Source of the DNA: Thiomicrorhabdus indica
GTDB taxonomy: Bacteria > Pseudomonadota > Gammaproteobacteria > Thiomicrospirales > Thiomicrospiraceae
Length of the DNA stretch: 64,000 bases
Direction: 5' to 3'
NCBI RefSeq assembly: GCF_004293625.1
Contig: NZ_CP033040.1
Span: 496,001-560,000, forward strand
Of the stretch, positions 30,071 to 41,224 are shown piece after piece. Made by a program: the position numbers and the translations under genes. Position 1 is the stretch's first letter, and the number at the start of each line of letters is the position of its first letter. Below the pieces are notes generated by a model, which was not told the DNA's origin, did not search any database, and was given only the letters and a program-made list of their open reading frames with translations.

Positions 30071-30958
30071 TTATTCAATATTTTGTACCTGTTCGCGCAT
30101 CTGTTCGATTAAAACCTTTAACTCGACACTGGCTTGGCTTGTACGAGCGTCAATCGATTTAGAACCCAGCGTATTGGCTTCTCGGTTGAGTTCTTGCATT
30201 AAAAAATCTAGTCGGCGGCCTTTCGGTTGGTCTGTTTTTAAGATGTGACGAATTTCAATCAGATGTGTTTGCAGTCGCTGTAATTCCTCATCAATATCGA
30301 TTTTTTGTGCCAGAATTGCGGCTTCCTGATGCAACCTCTGATGATCTAGGTTTTCGCTCAGATGGCCTATTCTCTGTTCAAGTTTTTGTAAATGTTGTTG
30401 GCGGATTTCTGGAATCAAAGGTGTAATAATTTCCAGTTGAGTTTGAATTTGATTGCAACGGTCTAACAAAACTTGCCCTAATGCTTGGCCTTCTCGTAAA
30501 CGATGAGATTTAAGTTGTTCTAGAGCGGTTTCAAGTTCGGTAAGGATTTGGTTTTCAATTGCCTCATCAAGTTGTGCTTCCTGTGTGTCGAGGATGCCCG
30601 GCCATTTTAAAACTTCCAAGGGGTCGACTGGTATTGTTGTTTCAAAGCGGTCGCAAGTTTTATCAATCGCAGATTTTAGTTGTGCGAGCATTGAATGGTT
30701 TAGGCTAAACGCTTGTGTCTGCTGTTGCAGGAATAAAGAACAATTTACGTCAATTTTTCCGCGAGAAACATGTGCTTTCATGAGTTCTCGAATGTTGGGT
30801 TCGAGATGTTTTAGCGCATCCGGTAATTTGAAATGAAGTTCTAGATAGCGTTGGTTAACCGAGCGTAGTTCCCAAGTGAATTGCCCTGAAACTTTTTGAT
30901 TGGCAAAATCGGCTTGATGGCGGGCATAAGCCGTCATGCTGTAAATAGGATAGTCCAT
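30071..30958 (-). CDS. yicC: YicC-family endoribonuclease/adaptor
   Basis: The 295-residue protein matches YicC: SMTAYARHQ near the N-terminus, WELRSVNQRYLELHFKLPD, and a C-terminal block GRRLDFLMQELNREANTLGSKS with VELKVLIEQMREQVQNIE. The family are stress-linked ribonucleases conserved across bacteria. AGAGA precedes the start. It diverges from rdgB across 83 bases. Confidence 0.93.
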   Translation of the reverse strand: MDYPIYSMTAYARHQADFANQKVSGQFTWELRSVNQRYLELHFKLPDALKHLEPNIRELMKAHVSRGKIDVNCSLFLQQQTQAFSLNHSMLAQLKSAIDKTCDRFETTIPVDPLEVLKWPGILDTQEAQLDEAIENQILTELETALEQLKSHRLREGQALGQVLLDRCNQIQTQLEIITPLIPEIRQQHLQKLEQRIGHLSENLDHQRLHQEAAILAQKIDIDEELQRLQTHLIEIRHILKTDQPKGRRLDFLMQELNREANTLGSKSIDARTSQASVELKVLIEQMREQVQNIE

Positions 30959-30991
30959 ATTTTCTCTCGTTTTTAGGGCAATACAATCGTT

Positions 30992-30997
30992 TATAAT
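30992..30997 (+). promoter_or_regulatory. -10 element of the rdgB promoter
   Basis: An exact TATAAT 45 bases before the rdgB start; the -35 region is T-rich and not a good match. Confidence 0.4.
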
Positions 30998-31041
30998 CTG
31001 CGCATAGTTTAAAACACCCTGTAGATTGAATGGAGCTCAAA

Positions 31042-31656
31042 ATGAAAAAAGTGGTTTTAGCAACCGGCAACGTGGGTAAATTGCAGGAAATGAATGCCAT
31101 TCTTCAACCATTGGCTTGGCAGGTGGTTTCTCAGAAAGAACTGTTCTCGGAAGAAGCAGAAGAAAATGGCAAAAGTTTTATCGAAAACGCGATTTTGAAG
31201 GCGCGTTTTGCGGCAGAAAAAACCGGACTACCAGCAATTGCCGATGATTCAGGTATTGAGGTGAGCGCATTAAAAGGACTGCCGGGAATTTATTCTGCAC
31301 GTTTTGCTGAGGAGTTAATGCCGGCCGGAAAATCTCCGAGTGATGAAGATAATTTACAAAAACTACTTTTAGACATGCAAACTATACCGGCCGGTCAGCG
31401 TCAGGCCAGTTATTATTGTGCAATGGTGTATGTCGAACATGAAAATGATCCAACTCCTATTATTGGTTTGGGTCGTTGGTATGGTGAAATTCTGCATGAA
31501 AAACGTGGCGATGGTGGTTTCGGCTATGATCCGATTTTTTGGATTGACGAGCTTGGAAAGTCTTCTGCTGAGTTGGATAAATCTCAGAAGAACCAAATCA
31601 GTCATCGTGCACAAGCGCTAAATGCTCTAGTCATGCAGTTACGTCGTGGGGCTTAG
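31042..31656 (+). CDS. rdgB: XTP/dITP diphosphatase (non-canonical purine NTP pyrophosphatase)
   Basis: The 204-residue enzyme removes ITP, dITP and XTP from the nucleotide pool. Signatures are KVVLATGNVGKLQEM at the start, ENAILKARFAAEKTGLPAIADDSGIEV (metal site) and GDGGFGYDPIFW. The ATG at 31042 is preferred over 31030 because GGAG lies 7 bases before it and the product then starts at the conserved MKKVVLATGN. It contains an exact palindrome (31385) and a variant (31319), both read as Pro-Ala-Gly. hemW follows 64 bases later. Confidence 0.96.
   Translation: MKKVVLATGNVGKLQEMNAILQPLAWQVVSQKELFSEEAEENGKSFIENAILKARFAAEKTGLPAIADDSGIEVSALKGLPGIYSARFAEELMPAGKSPSDEDNLQKLLLDMQTIPAGQRQASYYCAMVYVEHENDPTPIIGLGRWYGEILHEKRGDGGFGYDPIFWIDELGKSSAELDKSQKNQISHRAQALNALVMQLRRGA
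31385..31396. repeat. TACCGGCCGGTC inside rdgB
   Basis: In frame as ATA CCG GCC GGT, Ile-Pro-Ala-Gly. The variant GCCGGCCGGA at 31321-31330 encodes Met-Pro-Ala-Gly. Confidence 0.9.
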
Positions 31657-31720
31657 CTTAAGTCCAGTCCATAGAGCAGCCTATCACCGTGTTTAAAACC
31701 GTATTGACAGATCTTAAAAA

Positions 31721-32890
31721 ATGACTCAATTGAACTTCTCACACCCGCTGCCTCTTAGTTTGTATGTGCACTATCCGTGGTGCATTCAAAAATGCCCGTA
31801 CTGTGATTTTAATTCTCACAACGCCAAAGATTCCGACAACGAAAAAGCTTACGTAGATGCGATGCTACTCCAGCTTGAGAAAACCTTGCCTCTAATTTGG
31901 GGACGTCCGATTCGCAGTATATTTTTTGGGGGAGGAACGCCAAGCTTATTTTCCGAGAAAGAATTCAAACGATTTATGTCGCAAGCACGAGCTTTATTGG
32001 GTTTCTCGGGTCAAATTGAAGTCACGCTTGAAGCAAACCCTGGAACGGTGGATTATGAGAAATTTGCAATGTTTTTCGATAATGGCGTGAATCGATTGTC
32101 GATGGGAATTCAAAGTTTTGATAATGAAAAACTGGAAGCTTTGGGGCGTATTCATTCATCGCAAGACGCTAAGCGAGCCATTGACGCAGCAAGAAGTGCA
32201 GGTTTTAAAAATTTTAATTTGGATTTGATGTTTGCCTTGCCGAACCAAACGCTTGAACAGGCGGTTGCGGATGTTGAGCAAGTGCTGGAGTTTGAGTCGC
32301 CACATCTATCGCATTACCAGTTGACGCTTGAACCCAATACACCATTTTATCGCCAGCCGCCGGTTTTACCAGACGATGATTTAGCGTGGGATATGCAGCT
32401 TGCTTGCCAAGAACTTATTGCCAGTGCAGGTTATGATCATTACGAAGTTTCAGCTTATGCACAACCGGCTCAGCGTTGTTTGCACAATTTAAATTATTGG
32501 CAGTTTGGGGATTATTTGGGGATTGGAGCCGGTGCGCATGGCAAGATTACACATGCGCCCAATGGCGAGATTTTTCGCACACAAATGCCGGCTTCTCCGG
32601 GTGGTTATATTGAGACAATGCTTGCAGAAAAAAACGGTCGCTTGACAACGATTGACCATAGAGAATTACCGTTTGAGTTTATGCTGAATACGTTGCGCTT
32701 ACAGCAAGGTTTTGCATTGAGTCTATTTGAAGAACGAACAGGTTTAAAACTTGAAACGATTCGGGAAAAGCTCAGCGAATTAGAAGGCCTGAAACTTATT
32801 GAGTGTGACCAAGATTACTTGAGACTGACGGATAAAGGAAAAACGTATTTAAATGATGTGATGTCAGCCTTTTTATCGATGACGGAATAA
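31721..32890 (+). CDS. hemW: Radical SAM protein HemW (heme chaperone)
   Basis: The 389-residue protein has the radical-SAM cluster motif CIQKCPYCDF (CxxxCxxC, residues 21-28), preceded by YVHYPW as in HemW, then FFGGGTPSLF and GMGIQSFD-like SMGIQSFD. A winged-helix C-terminal region (HELPFEFMLNTLRLQQGF...) is present. The cluster loop ends in CDF, the HemW signature, rather than the HemN form. HemW transfers heme to target proteins. The ribosome site is poor; a TTGACA at 31704-31709 upstream has no partner -10. Confidence 0.92.
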   Translation: MTQLNFSHPLPLSLYVHYPWCIQKCPYCDFNSHNAKDSDNEKAYVDAMLLQLEKTLPLIWGRPIRSIFFGGGTPSLFSEKEFKRFMSQARALLGFSGQIEVTLEANPGTVDYEKFAMFFDNGVNRLSMGIQSFDNEKLEALGRIHSSQDAKRAIDAARSAGFKNFNLDLMFALPNQTLEQAVADVEQVLEFESPHLSHYQLTLEPNTPFYRQPPVLPDDDLAWDMQLACQELIASAGYDHYEVSAYAQPAQRCLHNLNYWQFGDYLGIGAGAHGKITHAPNGEIFRTQMPASPGGYIETMLAEKNGRLTTIDHRELPFEFMLNTLRLQQGFALSLFEERTGLKLETIREKLSELEGLKLIECDQDYLRLTDKGKTYLNDVMSAFLSMTE

Positions 32891-32905
32891 ATCCACACGA
32901 TTTAT

Positions 32906-32917
32906 TACCGGCCGGTA
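32906..32917. repeat. TACCGGCCGGTA palindrome
   Basis: Exact copy, 15 bases after the hemW stop. Confidence 0.9.
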
Positions 32918-33013
32918 AGTATTTGAATGTGATAAAGATAGCGAACAGTGGCGAGTCGTTCTGATAGCGATTGGGAAAGTTTTGAAATTTGTATTAAATA
33001 AAGAGTTTAGCGA

Positions 33014-34129
33014 ATGAGGAAATTGAAAAAAAGCGTAAGAATTGGCTTGTATGTGCTCATTATTTTGCCGGTATTAGTGTTTTTAGGCTTTGCTGGAGCG
33101 GTGAGTTTTATTGATTTTAATCGTTATAAACCTCAAATAGAGGCACAAGTAAAAAACCTCACACAACGCGATTTTAAAATTGAAGGGGCTGTGGATGTTT
33201 CGGTGATTCCATTTGCGATGAGCATTGGAAAATCAACGTTAAGCAACTCTCAGGCATTTTCAGAGTCGGGGCCTCAATTAGAATTTAAAGAGCTGCGGGC
33301 TGAGTTGTCATTGTCTCAGTTGTTCTTAAATAAACGCTTAGATGTGCAAAGTTTGCAATGGATTGATCCGAAAATTGTTTTTTCGAGTGATGAGCAAGGA
33401 CGAAATAATTGGCAGGATTTGCCTAATATCGAAGCCTTGATTGCAAGTTTTTTGGAATCTAATCAAGTGGCTGAAACGAGTAAGGAGGAGTCTGTTGCGC
33501 ATACTTGGCAATTGAGTAGTTTGGTGATTCAAGATGGCCAGATTGCATATCAATCTGCTAATGCAGATAAGAGCTGGACAATGGAAAATATCTCAGTTGT
33601 GGCTAATCAATTGGCGATGGATGCTCAGTTTCCAGTGCACATTATGTTTGACTGGAAAAAGCCTGGCGCTCAACGTTCACTGGATGTCAGAATGAATAGT
33701 GAACTTTTGTTACCGGCCGGTTGGAAATCGATCGAAATGCGCTCATGGCAAGGTGTGATGAATTCTCAACTGTTGGAGCAGGAAATTTATCCAGTGGTGA
33801 ACCTAACTCAAAAAGGAAAAGGACTGCGTTATCAGTGGGATAAAAAATTGGTGCAACTGGAATCTTGGGAAATCCAAGGTTTAAATGGAAAATTACAAGT
33901 GAGTGCCAATGGACAGTTGGACGAAGAGGTGATTGGTCAAGCAACGACGGTCAATGTCGATTATCAAACTTGGTCAAATCAGCTGAATATTGCTCTGCCA
34001 GAGCGTGAACAGAGCAAACTTCAGCAGGCAGATGCATTGATTGAGTGGCGTTATAAAAATCATGCCTTGACGTTAGAAAATATCACTTTGCAAGGCAAAG
34101 CAAAAATTCAAACGCCAACGGCAGAATAG
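33014..34129 (+). CDS. AsmA-family protein (short form)
   Basis: The 371-residue protein has one N-terminal membrane helix (IGLYVLIILPVLVFLGFAG, about 10-28) and the AsmA opening VSFIDFNRYKPQIEAQVKNLTQRDFKIEG. A β-rich repetitive body follows, with VQSLQWIDPKIVFSSDEQGRNNWQDL typical of the family. AsmA-like proteins sit in the inner membrane with a periplasmic domain and act in lipid transport to the outer membrane. At 371 residues it is much shorter than E. coli AsmA (617); no frameshift or downstream remnant is seen, so it looks naturally short. It is bounded by a palindrome on the 5' side and converges with trmB. Confidence 0.82.
   Translation: MRKLKKSVRIGLYVLIILPVLVFLGFAGAVSFIDFNRYKPQIEAQVKNLTQRDFKIEGAVDVSVIPFAMSIGKSTLSNSQAFSESGPQLEFKELRAELSLSQLFLNKRLDVQSLQWIDPKIVFSSDEQGRNNWQDLPNIEALIASFLESNQVAETSKEESVAHTWQLSSLVIQDGQIAYQSANADKSWTMENISVVANQLAMDAQFPVHIMFDWKKPGAQRSLDVRMNSELLLPAGWKSIEMRSWQGVMNSQLLEQEIYPVVNLTQKGKGLRYQWDKKLVQLESWEIQGLNGKLQVSANGQLDEEVIGQATTVNVDYQTWSNQLNIALPEREQSKLQQADALIEWRYKNHALTLENITLQGKAKIQTPTAE
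33711..33722. repeat. TACCGGCCGGTT inside the asmA-like gene
   Basis: In frame as TTA CCG GCC GGT, Leu-Pro-Ala-Gly (context LLPAGW). Confidence 0.9.
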
Positions 34130-34177
34130 CTTGTTGAGTTTTTACATCAACGTCGAAAAGAGGTATTTCTTAGTCGA

Positions 34178-34948
34178 CTACTTAACTTTTTCGAAAATCA
34201 AATCCCAAACGCCATGACCGAGGCGGTGGCCTCGTTGTTCGAATTTCGTTAACGGCCGGTAGTCAGGTCGTGGCGTATATTGATTTGTACCACTGGTGTT
34301 TTGATAGTTAGGTGCGGCACTCATGACTTCCATCATATGCTCTGCGTAGTTTTCCCAGTCGGTTGCCATGTGAAAATGCCCTCCAACTTTGAGATGTTTA
34401 GCGATGGTTGCCGCAAATTCAGGTTGAACAATTCGGCGTTTGTGGTGACGTTTTTTATGCCAAGGGTCAGGAAAGAATAAATACAGACCGCTTAAGCTGT
34501 TGGGTGGAATGCAGTTGGCGAGCACTTCAATTGCGTCATCATTAAACACACGTACATTTTCCAGTTGTTCATCGGCCACTAGTTTTAACAAAGCACCCAC
34601 ACCAGGCTTATGAACTTCGATACCAATATAGTTGTTTTGCGGATTTGCTTTGGCCATTTCTGCCAAACTTTTTCCCATGCCAAAACCGATTTCAATGATA
34701 GTTGGTGCTTCTCGTCCAAATACCTCGTTGAAATCTAAAGCGCCTTGAGAAATTTCCAAACCGAATGTCTGCCAGTGTTCGTCTAAAGCTTTTTGTTGTG
34801 ATTTGGTTAATCGACCTTGACGCAGCACAAAGCTTTTAATGCGTCTTTGACTTTCATCAATCGTTTCTTTGGTGTCTGTTTCGGTATGTTCACCGGCCGG
34901 TAAAGTTTCGGAATTGACGGTAGAATTTTCAGTTTTTGTATCGGTCAT
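34178..34948 (-). CDS. trmB: tRNA (guanine-N7-)-methyltransferase
   Basis: The 256-residue SAM-dependent enzyme forms m7G46 in tRNA. Motifs include [18 protein letters not shown] (SAM loop), [37 protein letters not shown] (family signature) and the C-terminal [17 protein letters not shown]. The first 30 residues are a Thr/Glu-rich extension containing Leu-Pro-Ala-Gly from an exact palindrome. The ribosome site is weak. The gene diverges from mutY, as in E. coli. Confidence 0.95.
   Translation of the reverse strand: MTDTKTENSTVNSETLPAGEHTETDTKETIDESQRRIKSFVLRQGRLTKSQQKALDEHWQTFGLEISQGALDFNEVFGREAPTIIEIGFGMGKSLAEMAKANPQNNYIGIEVHKPGVGALLKLVADEQLENVRVFNDDAIEVLANCIPPNSLSGLYLFFPDPWHKKRHHKRRIVQPEFAATIAKHLKVGGHFHMATDWENYAEHMMEVMSAAPNYQNTSGTNQYTPRPDYRPLTKFEQRGHRLGHGVWDLIFEKVK
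34891..34902. repeat. CACCGGCCGGTA inside trmB
   Basis: In frame as TTA CCG GCC GGT, within the low-complexity N-terminal extension of TrmB, a place where conservation of protein sequence is unlikely to demand it. Confidence 0.9.
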
Positions 34949-35024
34949 GCTGGCTATCTTTACGAATTGAATCTTTAAAAATGAGCGTTATTATAGCCCG
35001 AAAACTAAATTGCACAGAAATAGG

Positions 35025-36131
35025 ATGACTCAATTGAGAATGCAAGCAGATCAATTTTCTCAAGCTTTATTAACTTGGTTTGATGATTATGGACGACATG
35101 ATCTACCTTGGCAGCGAAATAAAACACCTTATCGGGTGTGGGTGTCAGAAATCATGTTGCAACAAACGCAGGTTAAAACGGTGATTCCCTATTATGAACG
35201 TTTTATGCAGCGCTTCCCAAATGTGAATGCTTTGGCGGCGGCTGAGCAAGATGAGGTGTTAAGTTTCTGGGCGGGGTTGGGCTATTATGCGCGAGGACGG
35301 AATTTGCATAAAGCCGCGCAAATCATTGTTCATGAGTTTGCAGGAGAGTTTCCCACAAAGTTTGAGGAAATCGTTGCGTTGCCTGGAATTGGCCGATCAA
35401 CTGCTGGGGCGATTTTAGCGATTGCGATTGGCAAGCGTTATCCGATTCTTGATGGGAATGTGAAACGGGTTTTGTCGCGTGTGGATGGTGTGGCAACTTG
35501 GCCGGGCGAGAGAGAAACGGAGAAAATGCTTTGGCAAAGGGCGGATTCATTCACCCCGGCTGAAAGGTTTAGTGATTACACTCAGGCAATTATGGATTTA
35601 GGCGCCACTCTGTGTACGCGTTCCAAACCAAAGTGTGAGGATTGTCCGATGCAATCTGATTGCCAAGCCTATCTGCAAAATAAAGTGGCGGAATTGCCGG
35701 TCAAAAAACCGAAAAAAGAGAAACCTGTTCGTCAAGCCCATTTGTTGATTGTTCAAAATAATAACGGAGACGTTTGGCTGGAGCAACGACCTCAAAAAGG
35801 GATTTGGGGAGGGCTCTGGTCATTCCCTCAATTGGATTCGTGGCAGGAATGTCAAACAATGCTGGAATCGCAATTTTGTTCCGCGTCAAGTTTGTTAAAA
35901 TGGGAAGAATTTAGACACACTTTTTCGCATTATCACTTGGATATTACGCCAGTTTTTGCTGAGCTGAATTCTGTCGATAGACTGGTTAAAGAACCTTCCG
36001 AAGAGTATCAAAATAACCGGCCGGTAAAGAGTGGTCTTGGAAAGTGGGTGAGTCGAGAAGCACTGATTAAGAACGAATTAGGCTTGCCAGCACCCGTTCA
36101 AAAGCTGGTTCAAAGTTTGCATAACTATTAA
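35025..36131 (+). CDS. mutY: Adenine DNA glycosylase MutY
   Basis: The 368-residue enzyme removes adenine mispaired with 8-oxoguanine. The glycosylase core has [24 protein letters not shown], the helix-hairpin-helix [13 protein letters not shown] with catalytic Asp downstream ([11 protein letters not shown]), and the Fe-S loop [17 protein letters not shown] (C-x6-C-x2-C-x5-C). A NUDIX-like domain (about 220-365) reads the oxidised base. Start choice is open: TTG 35010, ATG 35025 and ATG 35040 are all in frame, and no ribosome site is decisive. It contains an exact palindrome (36015) read in a different frame (Asn-Arg-Pro-Val). yggX follows by 23 bases. Confidence 0.95.
   Translation: MTQLRMQADQFSQALLTWFDDYGRHDLPWQRNKTPYRVWVSEIMLQQTQVKTVIPYYERFMQRFPNVNALAAAEQDEVLSFWAGLGYYARGRNLHKAAQIIVHEFAGEFPTKFEEIVALPGIGRSTAGAILAIAIGKRYPILDGNVKRVLSRVDGVATWPGERETEKMLWQRADSFTPAERFSDYTQAIMDLGATLCTRSKPKCEDCPMQSDCQAYLQNKVAELPVKKPKKEKPVRQAHLLIVQNNNGDVWLEQRPQKGIWGGLWSFPQLDSWQECQTMLESQFCSASSLLKWEEFRHTFSHYHLDITPVFAELNSVDRLVKEPSEEYQNNRPVKSGLGKWVSREALIKNELGLPAPVQKLVQSLHNY
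36015..36026. repeat. AACCGGCCGGTA inside mutY
   Basis: Read as AAC CGG CCG GTA (Asn-Arg-Pro-Val), unlike most genic copies. Confidence 0.9.
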
Positions 36132-36154
36132 AGAATTAATAAAAGGGAAGCACT

Positions 36155-36424
36155 ATGTCACGTAAAGTTCAATGTGTAAAACTAGGTGAAGAGTTGGATG
36201 GTTTGGATTTCGCACCATTCCCAGGGCCTTTGGGTGAGAAAATTTTCAATAGCGTCTCGAAAGAAGCTTGGAAACAGTGGTTGAGCCAACAAACAATTTT
36301 GATTAATGAATACCGTTTGTCGAGTTTGGATCCAAAGGCAAAGACGTTTTTGCAGGAAGAGATGCAAAAGTTTTTGTTTAATGATGAAGACATCGACATG
36401 CCGGATGAGTTTAAAGCGGTCTAA
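36155..36424 (+). CDS. yggX: Fe(2+)-trafficking / oxidative damage protection protein YggX
   Basis: The 89-residue protein matches YggX: VQCVKLGEELDGLDFAPFPGPLG with the conserved Cys, then W-rich WKQWLSQQTILINEYRLS and FLQEEMQKFLF. YggX protects Fe-S enzymes from superoxide and is normally downstream of mutY, as here. AGGGAAG precedes the start. Confidence 0.97.
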   Translation: MSRKVQCVKLGEELDGLDFAPFPGPLGEKIFNSVSKEAWKQWLSQQTILINEYRLSSLDPKAKTFLQEEMQKFLFNDEDIDMPDEFKAV

Positions 36425-36533
36425 CAACTATTAATATATAGACAGTCATTACCAAACAAAATGTTTTTCTGCCTAAATTTTTAGGCGATTTCTTTGCTAA
36501 CTACGAATATTTTCGATAGGAAAGGGAGCTCTA

Positions 36534-37739
36534 GTGAGTCAATTGTTAGACATCTATGTTGCCCGTCAACCAATCTTTAAACGAGATTTAACGGTGTTTG
36601 GGTATGAGTTGTTGTTTCGAGCCAATAACCAGGAGAATCAGGCGGTTATTCTAGGGGGAGACGAAGCTTCTGCACAAGTCATGATGGGCGCTTTCGGCGA
36701 TATGGGTATCTCGGACGTGGTTGGCGAAGATAAAGCCTTTGTGAATTTCACAGAAGGACTTCTGTTAAGAGAAAATCAACCCTTCTTTCCTCGCCGACAA
36801 GTGGTGATTGAGATTTTGGAAGATGTAAAAGTTACGCCAAAATTGATTCAGGCGGTACGCCAATTAAAAGAGAAAGGCTATACGATTGCCTTGGATGACT
36901 ACGTTTTTAATCCTGATTTTGTCCCTCTTGAAGCGTTTGCGGATATTCTCAAAATTGATATTTTATCGGTTGGCCCTAAAAAGTTGATTGAGCATGCTAC
37001 ACGATTGAAAAATCATGACTTAAAGCTGTTGGCTGAAAAAGTTGAAACGCGCGAGCAATTTGAGTTCTGTGTCAAACTCGGGTTTGACTATTTTCAAGGC
37101 TATTTCTTTTCTAAGCCGAAAATTGTTGCTGGAAAGCGTCTTCCTAATAATAAATTACTGTTACTTGAACTTTTATCGAATGTTTATGATCCCGATGTAG
37201 ATATGCATAAGCTGTCCGAAATCATTGGACGAGATGTTGGATTGAGCCAGAAGCTATTAAGATTCGTCGCAGAAGGGTATCCCAAATATCAACCGATGTC
37301 ATCGATTCATGATGCGGTGCTGCGTTTTGGCCTTGACCGCTTAAAAAGTTGGACCAGTATGTTGGTGTTATCGGGTGTCGATGACAAGCCTTTAGAGCTG
37401 TTTCAAACCTCGTTGATTCGAGCAAAATGTTGCGAATTAATCGGGCAAAAAGTAGGTCATCACAGTAAAGACAGTTATTTTACCGTCGGACTTTTTTCGA
37501 CCTTGGATGCGGTTATGGAAGCGCCATTAGAAGGGTTGCTTGAAAAGCTAAAGTTAGAATCGCATGTGGAACAAGCGCTTTTGAACTATGACGGCCTTAT
37601 GGGAGAAACGTTAGAGTTGGTGGTTGGCTTAGAAAGAGGTCGCACAGATATGAAAGTTCCTCCTTCTATTTCAATTGGTGAGGCTTCCCATTGTTATTTG
37701 CAAGCGATGCAATTTGCGAAGAGTGTCAATTTAGCCTAG
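36534..37739 (+). CDS. EAL-HDOD (YuxH-type) signalling protein
   Basis: The 401-residue cytoplasmic protein joins an EAL-like domain (about 5-200) to an HDOD domain (about 205-395: RDVGLSQKLLRFV, then RFGLDRLKSW). The EAL motif has drifted to YELLFR. The usual DDFGTG loop reads LDDYVFNP, so phosphodiesterase activity is doubtful; family members often act by binding. The GTG start has GGGAG eight bases upstream. It is followed 330 bases later by groES but separated by a palindrome and a heat-shock-like promoter. Confidence 0.88.
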   Translation: MSQLLDIYVARQPIFKRDLTVFGYELLFRANNQENQAVILGGDEASAQVMMGAFGDMGISDVVGEDKAFVNFTEGLLLRENQPFFPRRQVVIEILEDVKVTPKLIQAVRQLKEKGYTIALDDYVFNPDFVPLEAFADILKIDILSVGPKKLIEHATRLKNHDLKLLAEKVETREQFEFCVKLGFDYFQGYFFSKPKIVAGKRLPNNKLLLLELLSNVYDPDVDMHKLSEIIGRDVGLSQKLLRFVAEGYPKYQPMSSIHDAVLRFGLDRLKSWTSMLVLSGVDDKPLELFQTSLIRAKCCELIGQKVGHHSKDSYFTVGLFSTLDAVMEAPLEGLLEKLKLESHVEQALLNYDGLMGETLELVVGLERGRTDMKVPPSISIGEASHCYLQAMQFAKSVNLA

Positions 37740-37795
37740 TCAGTTATTAGTTATTCAGAGTCGACTATATATGCAAATGTGTTCTTGATAAACGT

Positions 37796-37807
37796 TACCG
37801 GCCGGTA
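37796..37807. repeat. TACCGGCCGGTA palindrome
   Basis: Exact copy 57 bases after the EAL-HDOD stop; flanks AACG(t)...(g)CGTT extend the symmetry imperfectly. Confidence 0.9.
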
Positions 37808-37918
37808 GCGTTTTTCTTTTTCTTAAATTTCTTCAACGCTGAATTCTCACGCGGTTTCAACGCGTATTCATTGCATTTTGGTTTTTTAAGCAAAAAACTC
37901 AAATTTTTTTACTTTCTT

Positions 37919-37947
37919 CCCTTGAATAAATTTATATCGGCACCAAT
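37919..37947 (+). promoter_or_regulatory. Possible sigma-32 heat-shock promoter of groES-groEL
   Basis: CCCTTGAA (37919-37926) matches the sigma-32 -35 element; CACCAAT (37941-37947) is a partial match to the -10 CCCCATNT at 14 bases spacing. No CIRCE inverted repeat is seen upstream of groES. Confidence 0.45.
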
Positions 37948-38068
37948 AAACACAACGTTGTGAAACGTTTGAGCATTTCAGTGGAAGTGTTAGAGAAATG
38001 ATCAGACGAAAAACGACCCAAATTTTTACCATTTAAATTTTAATCGTGATTATTTTTAGGAGAAACCT

Positions 38069-38359
38069 ATGAACATTAAGCCTTTACAAGACCGCGTTGT
38101 GGTTCGCCGTGTTGAAGAGAAAAAAGAAACTGCTAGCGGTATTCTGCTGCCAGGTTCTGCGCAAGAAAAAGAAAACATGGGTGAAATCGTTGCAGTGGGT
38201 CCAGGTAAAGCCTCTGATTCAGGGACTATTATCGCTATGACGGTGAAAGTGGGCGATAAAGTGATGTTTGGTCAGTATTCAGGTCAAGAAGTCAAAGATG
38301 ACAACGGTGAACCGCTAATGATTATGCGCGAAGATGACATCATCGCAATCATCGACTAA
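38069..38359 (+). CDS. groES: Co-chaperonin GroES
   Basis: The 96-residue co-chaperonin matches the family: [17 protein letters not shown], the mobile loop [15 protein letters not shown], and [26 protein letters not shown]. It caps the GroEL ring as a heptamer. AGGAGA precedes the start. groEL follows 60 bases later. Confidence 0.98.
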   Translation: MNIKPLQDRVVVRRVEEKKETASGILLPGSAQEKENMGEIVAVGPGKASDSGTIIAMTVKVGDKVMFGQYSGQEVKDDNGEPLMIMREDDIIAIID

Positions 38360-38416
38360 TTAGATTGAACACATTTCATAGAAATTTCTGAAAAATTTAC
38401 AAAAATAAGGATTTAA

Positions 38417-40054
<1,638 letters not shown>

Positions 40055-40856
40055 TGCGACGAGAGTCGCCTGCGAGACACCTTGACATAGCAAATAGGCT
40101 TTGTTAAGGTGATTGCCGAATCAGGAGGTGTTGAGCCTTACTGATTCATCCCGCACAGGACTAAGTTATGCGGGAAAACCAATGCGTTGGTTACCAGTCC
40201 ACTCAAAAACTGCGTTCATATATACGATGAACATTCATAGCATTGACTAGTTTTGTCATGCTAGGTAGCTTCCTTACCATCACCCGACGGGATGGTGGTA
40301 AGAAGCTATTCCCATCCGTCTCTTATGACACTTATAGAATTTTCCCGTTATGGCGAAATATTCTAGTCACTCGTTTACCATGTAAACACGCAAACTTTTT
40401 TTTACTTCGTTGAAGTAATAAAAGTTACCTCTTGTTTGTTAAATCGACTTTTGCGACGCAAACAAAAACGGCTTCATTGCAATCTATAATGCAAGGATGC
40501 TTTTCACTTCGGCTTGTACGGCCAACCAATAAACTCGCAGCGGCATAAGCTGTGACGATGTCTGTTCGATACGCTAGAAATAGTGTGTAGTGAACCTATT
40601 GTTCAGCCAATAGTAGCCTAGGAATAGTGCGACCTTAGTAATGAGGTGGTGCGAAGCTTTCTGACAATGCAACCCCTTTTATAGGTGAATGAATACCGTG
40701 AGGATTCATTCAGATTCTGCAAGTGGAAATGCGGATGAGGTGCTAGGCTCGAAGGTATGGTTAACGTAAGTGAACTGCTGATAAATACCGTCAACCGCGA
40801 AAAGCCAAATCCACTGATAGGCTTTAACCAAAAGGTGTGTAGTTGGTTATCTCTTT

Positions 40857-40862
40857 TACATC
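40857..40862 (+). other. Candidate EBS1 of the intron
   Basis: TACATC, complementary over 6 of 6 bases to the exon end GATGTA; lies in domain I as expected. Confidence 0.65.
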
Positions 40863-41224
40863 TGGGGATACGCTGATACTCAAACTACCGGTAGATAGGC
40901 AGAACCTAACCCTTCAGTGGCATCGTCACGGAACTCGACAACCCCGTATATTCGCCTTCGTGGCAGGTAATCCGTAAGGAGAGCTGTTGAATATGCGGGA
41001 GCAGGAGGATGGAAAAAGCGAATGCTTGGCTGTAATGGTCAAGATAGGGATTCAAACTTTGTCCCATGCGAAAGCAGGCAGACGTCCATCTGGTCTTTAC
41101 TTGCGTGAATGCATGTAAAGCTCTCTAACTAAGTACGGTCTTACCGTTTATTTACAACAGCCCTGTGGGGAGTATTCCCCATAGGGGAGTTCTCTCTTCG
41201 GGCTATTCAATTGAGGATAGCAAG

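Noticed and set aside
33014-34129. Frameshifted or truncated asmA
   Set aside because: The frame is intact with a normal stop, and no asmA-like coding remnant follows before trmB.
37808-38068. CIRCE operator before groES
   Set aside because: No TTAGCACTC-N9-GAGTGCTAA type repeat is present.
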